Below, one piece after another: positions 60,331-64,000 of a DNA stretch of 64,000 nt. Positions within the stretch are counted from its first letter, which is position 1, and every line of letters begins with the position of its first letter. The DNA comes from Myxococcus sp. RHSTA-1-4 (GTDB lineage: Bacteria > Myxococcota > Myxococcia > Myxococcales > Myxococcaceae). Below the pieces are notes generated by a model. The model saw only the letters and a program-made list of their open reading frames with translations, did not search any database and was not told the origin of the DNA. The position numbers were made by a program, and so were the translations under genes. Where the stretch lies: NCBI RefSeq assembly GCF_020037125.1, contig NZ_JAIQDG010000008.1, positions 228,877 to 292,876 on the forward strand, written 5' to 3'.

Positions 60331-61605
60331 ATGGCCAGGAAATCCACTGAAGTCAGGCTAAAGCGAAGAGGCGTAGGGGGGAGCCCCTTGGAGGCTACTG
60401 AGCTACCAGCAGCAGGGCGAGCCAACCGCAATGAGGTAACGGCGATGGCAGATCCAGGCTTTGATGGGCCTACTGCTGGCGAACCTGAGGGTGCAACGAA
60501 GGCTGCGCCTGCGGCACCCGAGACTCCACCTGCTGAGAAGAAGGCTCCTGGCTCTAATCGACGACGCGCTGCTCGTAAGGGCAAGGCTCCGGTGGCGGCA
60601 CCTGCCACCAAAGAGGAACTGCTGCAGAAGCAGAAGCAGCTCGTAGAAACCTTCAGTCGGCTGAGCCCGAGCCAGCTGGTCAGTGAGACAGCTCGCTTAT
60701 GGTCGGAGACCCACAATGCTCCGACGCTGCTGATGTGGCTCGGTGACAACGACATGATTGACCGGGACGTTGGGGATAAGGCGTACCGGGCGCTCGCGAG
60801 ACTCGGCCGACGACCACCTGTTCTATGGGTGATGCTGACCTCGTCCGGAGGAAACCTGGACGGGGCGTATCAGTTTGCCCGACGGCTTCAGGACGTAGCA
60901 GATCGGGTCCACATGGTTATTCCCCGCTGGGCAAAGAGCGCGGCGACCCTCATCACGCTCGGGTGCCACGAAGTTGTCATGCACCCACAAGCTGAGCTGG
61001 GGCCGCTTGATGCGCAGGTCACCATCATGCGGAAGGGGCATCGGAAGCAGATGTCGACGCTCGATGCGCTCAAATCGCTTGAGTACATTCGCATGTACAC
61101 GGCGGACAGCTTCGACCTACTGACGGACCTCATCCTTCGCCGGTCAGGCCACCAAATCACCCTGCAGAATGCAGCGAAGATGTCAACGGCGGTCACTCGA
61201 GCGCTTGTTCGCCCGCTTTTTGCCCAGGTCGATGCGATTCAAGTGGGCGAGCACTACCGGCTACTCACTCTTTCGCGTGAGTACGGAAGTCGGCTACTCG
61301 CCGAGTCCTATAAGGCAATGTCGCCGAAGCAAAGAGACCAGCTGCTCAATAAGGTCATTAACGAATATCCGGCCCACTCATTCGTTATTGACTTGAAAGA
61401 GGCGAAGGCCCTCGGCCTGAACGTCAGGCAGCCAAGCCCGGCGGAGTTGGCTATCTTGGACGTGTGCGTTAGCTTGTTTGGGGTCAAGACCGATACCATT
61501 GAGCTTTTCGACGTCACAAGTCCCTCTGCGAAGCCGTCACCCCCAAGTGGAAACATAGGGGCCTTACCAAGCGACAATGCGTCGACGAAGAAGGGGGCAA
61601 AGTGA
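60331..61605 (+). CDS. SDH-type (serine dehydrogenase proteinase) Clp-fold peptidase
   Basis: A 424-aa protein. The first ~100 residues are Lys/Ala/Pro-rich and disordered. Residues of about 125-320 show the SDH_sah/SppA-like Clp fold: LLMWLGDNDMIDRDVGDKAYRAL, PPVLWVMLTSSGGNLDGAYQFARRL (oxyanion strand), VHMVIPRWAKSAATLITLGCHEVVMHPQAELGPLDAQV with the K-S-A-A-T dyad-like segment where the nucleophile Ser sits. It is probably a cytoplasmic peptidase of unknown target. Base and codon use is markedly less GC-rich than the core genes, suggesting horizontal acquisition. It is coupled to the next small gene and closed by a terminator. Confidence 0.82.
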   Translation: MARKSTEVRLKRRGVGGSPLEATELPAAGRANRNEVTAMADPGFDGPTAGEPEGATKAAPAAPETPPAEKKAPGSNRRRAARKGKAPVAAPATKEELLQKQKQLVETFSRLSPSQLVSETARLWSETHNAPTLLMWLGDNDMIDRDVGDKAYRALARLGRRPPVLWVMLTSSGGNLDGAYQFARRLQDVADRVHMVIPRWAKSAATLITLGCHEVVMHPQAELGPLDAQVTIMRKGHRKQMSTLDALKSLEYIRMYTADSFDLLTDLILRRSGHQITLQNAAKMSTAVTRALVRPLFAQVDAIQVGEHYRLLTLSREYGSRLLAESYKAMSPKQRDQLLNKVINEYPAHSFVIDLKEAKALGLNVRQPSPAELAILDVCVSLFGVKTDTIELFDVTSPSAKPSPPSGNIGALPSDNASTKKGAK

Positions 61606-61808
61606 TGAAACCGAACCTGAAGAAGAAGAAGCTCGAAGAGCTTGAGCCGTTGGCACCCCCACGTGACGCAGCGACAGAAGTGTGGAAACGAGAGTCCACT
61701 GATGATGGGGCGCCTAGCTTGGTAGAAATGCTTTTTAATGCGGCCACCAAACTGGACCTGAGGCACAGGATTTCCTCTGGGGCCAAGTGGCGCACGGGCA
61801 CGAACTAA
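61605..61808 (+). CDS. Small protein coupled to the SDH peptidase
   Basis: A 67-aa protein (ATG 61605). Its start shares TGATG with the SDH gene's stop, so translation is coupled. It is basic at the start (KPNLKKKKLEELEPLAPPRDAATEVW) with a helical C-terminal half (PSLVEMLFNAATKLDLRHRISSG). No family is recognised. A partner, adaptor or inhibitor of the peptidase is a reasonable guess from the coupling only. Confidence 0.7.
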   Translation: MKPNLKKKKLEELEPLAPPRDAATEVWKRESTDDGAPSLVEMLFNAATKLDLRHRISSGAKWRTGTN

Positions 61809-61839
61809 CGGAAGTGCCCAACCTTTAGCTAGAGAGCTG

Positions 61840-61875
61840 AGCCCGGTTCCCATGCTTTGGGGAACCGGGCTTTTT
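61840..61875 (+). terminator. Intrinsic terminator of the SDH operon
   Basis: AGCCCGGTTCCC (61840-61851) pairs perfectly with GGGAACCGGGCT (61860-61871), with an 8-nt loop, followed by TTTTTC to 61876. It is a textbook intrinsic terminator, notable because most genes here end without a T-tract. Confidence 0.92.
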
Positions 61876-61935
61876 CGTTCATAGGAACTGCTGCTGGCTC
61901 AGAGTGTCGTAGCTCGGCGTAACAGGTCCTCCGGA

Positions 61936-62007
61936 GTTCGGCGAACCCGGTCGGGGTGAGTTCGGCCAAACCGGTCCGCACCGGTTCGGCCAAACCGGTC
62001 CACCCGG
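61936..62007. repeat. Three tandem 24-bp repeats at the IS21-type left end
   Basis: Units start at 61936, 61960 and 61984. Units two and three share GTTCGGCCAAACCGGTCC exactly, and the first (GTTCGGCGAACCCGGTCG) is a looser copy. IS21-family elements carry multiple terminal repeats that bind IstA, and these lie just before istA, as expected. Confidence 0.78.
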
Positions 62008-62055
62008 GCGTCCCGCCAACAGGCCACGCTGGCTTCCCAAGGAAAGGGAAGCGGC

Positions 62056-63870
62056 GTGAGTAACCGGAGAGTGGAGATGGACCGGCTGCAGGAATTGGTG
62101 CGGTTGCACCGCCTGGGCACGCCCGCGCGGCAAGTGGCCCGGGTGCTGCGCATGGGCGTGGACGTGGAGCGCAGCTACCGGCGGGTGCTGGAGGCGGCGG
62201 GGCTGCTGCAGGGCGACGTGCAGGTGCTACCCGAGCTCGAGGTGCTCAAGGCCGCGGTGCTGGCGGCGCGACCCGCAGCCCCGCCAGCCCCCCAGCAGAC
62301 GTCCAGCCTGGAGGCGCACCGCGCCCAGGTGGAAGCGTGGGTGGCGAAGGGCCTGCAGCCGCAGGCCATCTTCACCCGGCTGCAGATGGAGGCAGGGGAG
62401 CCGGTAGGCAGCCTCTCGGCAGTCAAACGCCTGGTGGGCAGCGTGCGTCGGGCTCAGGGTGTGAGTGAAGAGGACGTGGCCATCCCGGTGGAGACGGCGC
62501 CGGGCGAGGTGGCGCAGGTGGACTTCGGCGAGGTGGGCCGGCTGTACGACGCGGACGCGGGGGCGCTACGGCGCGCCTGGGTGTTCGTCATGGTGCTCGG
62601 CTACAGCCGCCACCTCTTCGCCACGCTGGTGTTCGACCAGCGCGTGGAGACGTGGCTGCGCTGTCACGAGGCCGCCTTCGTGTACTTCGGCGGAGTGCCC
62701 CACTGCATCGTGCCCGACAACCTCAAGGCGGCGGTGGTGCGCGCGGCCTTCGGGGTGGACGGGGAGAGGGCCCTACAGCGCAGCTACCGCGCGCTGGCGC
62801 GCCACTATGGCTTCATCGTCGACCCGGCCCCACCCCGCGCCCCTGAGAAGAAGGGCAAGGTGGAGGCGGGCGTGCGCTACGTGAAGGGCAACTTCTTCGC
62901 CGGGCGGGCCGGAGAGGACGCGCGCGAGTGCGAGGCCGCCCTGCAGCGCTGGCTGCGGGACGTGGCGTCGGTGCGCGTACACGGCACGACGGGGCGTCAG
63001 CCGCGCCACCTCTTCCAGGAGGCCGAGGCCGCAGCGCTGCGTGCGCTGCCGGCAGCCGCGTGGGCGCCCGAGGTGTGGCACGAGGCCAGCGTGCACCGCG
63101 ATGCCCACGTCATGTACGGCCGACGGCTGTACTCGGTGCCTTGGCGTCTCATCGGCCAGCGCGTCTGGCTGTGCGTCACGGCCCACGACGTGCGCGTGTA
63201 CGCCCAGGACGAGCGCGTGGCCACCCACCCGCTCCGCGGCGAGGGCCACCGCAGCACCGTGGAAGCGCACCTGCCCGAGGCGCGCGCAGCCCTGCGCCAC
63301 CGCAGCCGCAGCCACTGGGAGACGCGGGCGGCCCGGCTGGGCCCCCACACCGAGGCGTACGTGCGCGCCGTCTTCGACGCGGATGACGTCCTCAGCCAGC
63401 TGCGCTGCGTGCAGGCCATGGTGGTGCACCTGGAGGGCTTCCCGCGCGAGCGGGCCGAGGCCGCGTGCCGCCGGGCGCTGCACTTCGGCAACCTGCGCTA
63501 CCAGGGCCTCAAGGACATCCTGCGCCGCGGCCTGGACTTGCAGCCGTTGCCCCAGGACGGGCACCCTTCAACGCTCTCCAGAAACGACCCACCTCTGCTC
63601 TCGCGAAGTGGACCAGGCGTGGAACGTGAAGTCCGCAATGAGTCCTGGGCATCGAGCGACGCGGGGGCGCAGGAAAAGACGAAGCCCCCGGCCGCGGTGC
63701 TGGCGGACGGGGGCTCGTGGTTGAAGCGAAGCGGGAGAGGACGCCGTCAGCCCGTCGAGTCGCGCAGGGAGGGGCCGTCGATGCGGACGGTATGGCACTG
63801 GTGGCGCAGCCGGCTCAGCAGCGCCTCGACGAGGGCTTTGTTACCCAGGAAGCCGGCCCACTCGGAGTAG
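62056..63870 (+). CDS. istA: IS21-type transposase IstA
   Basis: A 604-aa frame from GTG 62056. The N-terminus has a helix-turn-helix (MDRLQELVRLHRLGTPARQVARVLRMGVDVERSYRRVL). The rve/DDE core shows AQVDFGEVGRLY (first Asp), VPHCIVPDNLKAAVV (second Asp) and KKGKVEAGVRYVKGNFF (Glu). The family-typical end is around FGNLRYQGLKDILRRGLDLQPLP (about 63550). The last ~100 codons run into non-homologous sequence and overlap the antisense istB frame, so the true C-terminus is probably altered at a junction near 63560. Confidence 0.9.
   Translation: MSNRRVEMDRLQELVRLHRLGTPARQVARVLRMGVDVERSYRRVLEAAGLLQGDVQVLPELEVLKAAVLAARPAAPPAPQQTSSLEAHRAQVEAWVAKGLQPQAIFTRLQMEAGEPVGSLSAVKRLVGSVRRAQGVSEEDVAIPVETAPGEVAQVDFGEVGRLYDADAGALRRAWVFVMVLGYSRHLFATLVFDQRVETWLRCHEAAFVYFGGVPHCIVPDNLKAAVVRAAFGVDGERALQRSYRALARHYGFIVDPAPPRAPEKKGKVEAGVRYVKGNFFAGRAGEDARECEAALQRWLRDVASVRVHGTTGRQPRHLFQEAEAAALRALPAAAWAPEVWHEASVHRDAHVMYGRRLYSVPWRLIGQRVWLCVTAHDVRVYAQDERVATHPLRGEGHRSTVEAHLPEARAALRHRSRSHWETRAARLGPHTEAYVRAVFDADDVLSQLRCVQAMVVHLEGFPRERAEAACRRALHFGNLRYQGLKDILRRGLDLQPLPQDGHPSTLSRNDPPLLSRSGPGVEREVRNESWASSDAGAQEKTKPPAAVLADGGSWLKRSGRGRRQPVESRREGPSMRTVWHWWRSRLSSASTRALLPRKPAHSE
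63683..63715. terminator. Hairpin downstream of istB
   Basis: AGCCCCCG (63683-63690) pairs with CGGGGGCT (63708-63715) around a 17-nt GC-rich loop. It lies about 30 bp past the istB stop on the minus strand and inside the extended tail of istA, and could terminate istB. Confidence 0.5.
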
Positions 63871-64000
63871 TCCAGATTGGTGGTCAGCAGCGTCGGCCGC
63901 CTGCGGTAGCGCTCCTCCATCAACTTGAAGAAGATGTTCGTCTGCTCGGGCTTGAGGTTGAGGTAGCCCATCTCGTCGATGACGAGCACGTCCACGTTGG
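63747..64000 (-). CDS. istB: IstB-type ATP-binding helper, partial at right edge
   Basis: About 84 residues of the C-terminal part are visible. They include the Walker B region NVDVLVIDEMGYLNLKPEQTN, the sensor segment YRRRPTLLTTNLDYSEW and the usual end LLSRLRHQCHTVRIDGPSLRDS. IstB is the AAA+ partner of IstA in IS21 transposition. It reads leftwards, opposite to istA, whereas in an IS21 unit istA and istB run in the same direction. The N-terminus lies beyond the window. Confidence 0.88.
   Translation of the reverse strand, partial: NVDVLVIDEMGYLNLKPEQTNIFFKLMEERYRRRPTLLTTNLDYSEWAGFLGNKALVEALLSRLRHQCHTVRIDGPSLRDSTG

Noticed and set aside
1..64000. tRNA or rRNA genes and CRISPR arrays
   Set aside because: I looked for T-loop and CCA-end patterns and for regularly spaced repeats and found none that I could support by eye.

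Overview
The window is very GC-rich and tightly packed, and its gene content points to a myxobacterium of the Myxococcaceae (Myxococcus, Corallococcus or Pyxidicoccus type). The main clues are a Hanks-type Ser/Thr kinase with a PEGA-like tail, giant secreted multidomain proteins, a TIGR02269/SitA-type lipoprotein toxin, an AHH-type toxin remnant with a DUF1629/Imm11-type immunity gene, and IS elements of kinds common in this family. Gene names rest on motifs read directly in the sequence and on recalled family knowledge; no database search was run.

Layout. 1-6.6 kb: an edge-truncated secreted protein, a non-coding stretch with a cluster of DnaA-box-like sequences (candidate oriC), a membrane Ser/Thr kinase, glutathione synthetase, a nitroreductase and a PHB-depolymerase-like lipoprotein esterase. 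6.6-16.8 kb: a HipBA-type toxin-antitoxin pair with a 17-bp inverted-repeat operator, a TrmN6-like methyltransferase, a triple-repeat secreted protein, DoxX, a TPR/CapA protein, a HATPase-STAS regulator facing an unrecognised gene behind a perfect intrinsic terminator, and an MFS exporter. 17.0-27.2 kb: a four-gene secretion-type cluster (PpiC foldase, 1505-aa PKD-repeat zincin, HEAT protein, 1301-aa NHL/M6-like protein whose protease motif has lost its Glu). 27.2-30.4 kb: a translationally coupled pair on the minus strand, a P-loop/TPR protein and a ComEC-like metallo-beta-lactamase-fold hydrolase. This is the best candidate here for an undescribed conflict system. 30.6-37.9 kb: hydrolases (alpha/beta, PhoD, M23) and an M16 protease pair. 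38.0-43.4 kb: a coupled jetA-jetB-jetC operon (Wadjet/MksFEB condensin) with no jetD nuclease gene beside it. 43.7-52.1 kb: a membrane zinc-finger protein, an OMP barrel, an FG-GAP propeller-PhoD fusion, a lone secretin N-domain protein, DUF2267 and CBS proteins, and a HEAT protein with a possible vitellogenin-like front half. 52.2-53.6 kb: dnaA.

From about 55.2 kb rightwards the window becomes an accessory island. It holds a transposase remnant, a frameshifted sitA-type toxin gene whose stop codon is the target of an intact IS630 element, an AHH-type toxin pseudogene that has lost its catalytic region but keeps an intact immunity gene, an SDH-type Clp-fold protease with a small coupled partner and its own terminator, and IS21-type genes (istA on the plus strand, istB on the minus strand, tail to tail) running off the right edge.

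Three themes link the window. The first is replication and chromosome maintenance (candidate origin, dnaA, JetABC). The second is extracellular or surface enzymology (large zincins, PhoD, esterases, M16, M23). The third is kin recognition and conflict, seen as HipBA, SitA, AHH/Imm11 and the MBL/P-loop pair, some of it decayed by frameshift, deletion and IS insertion.
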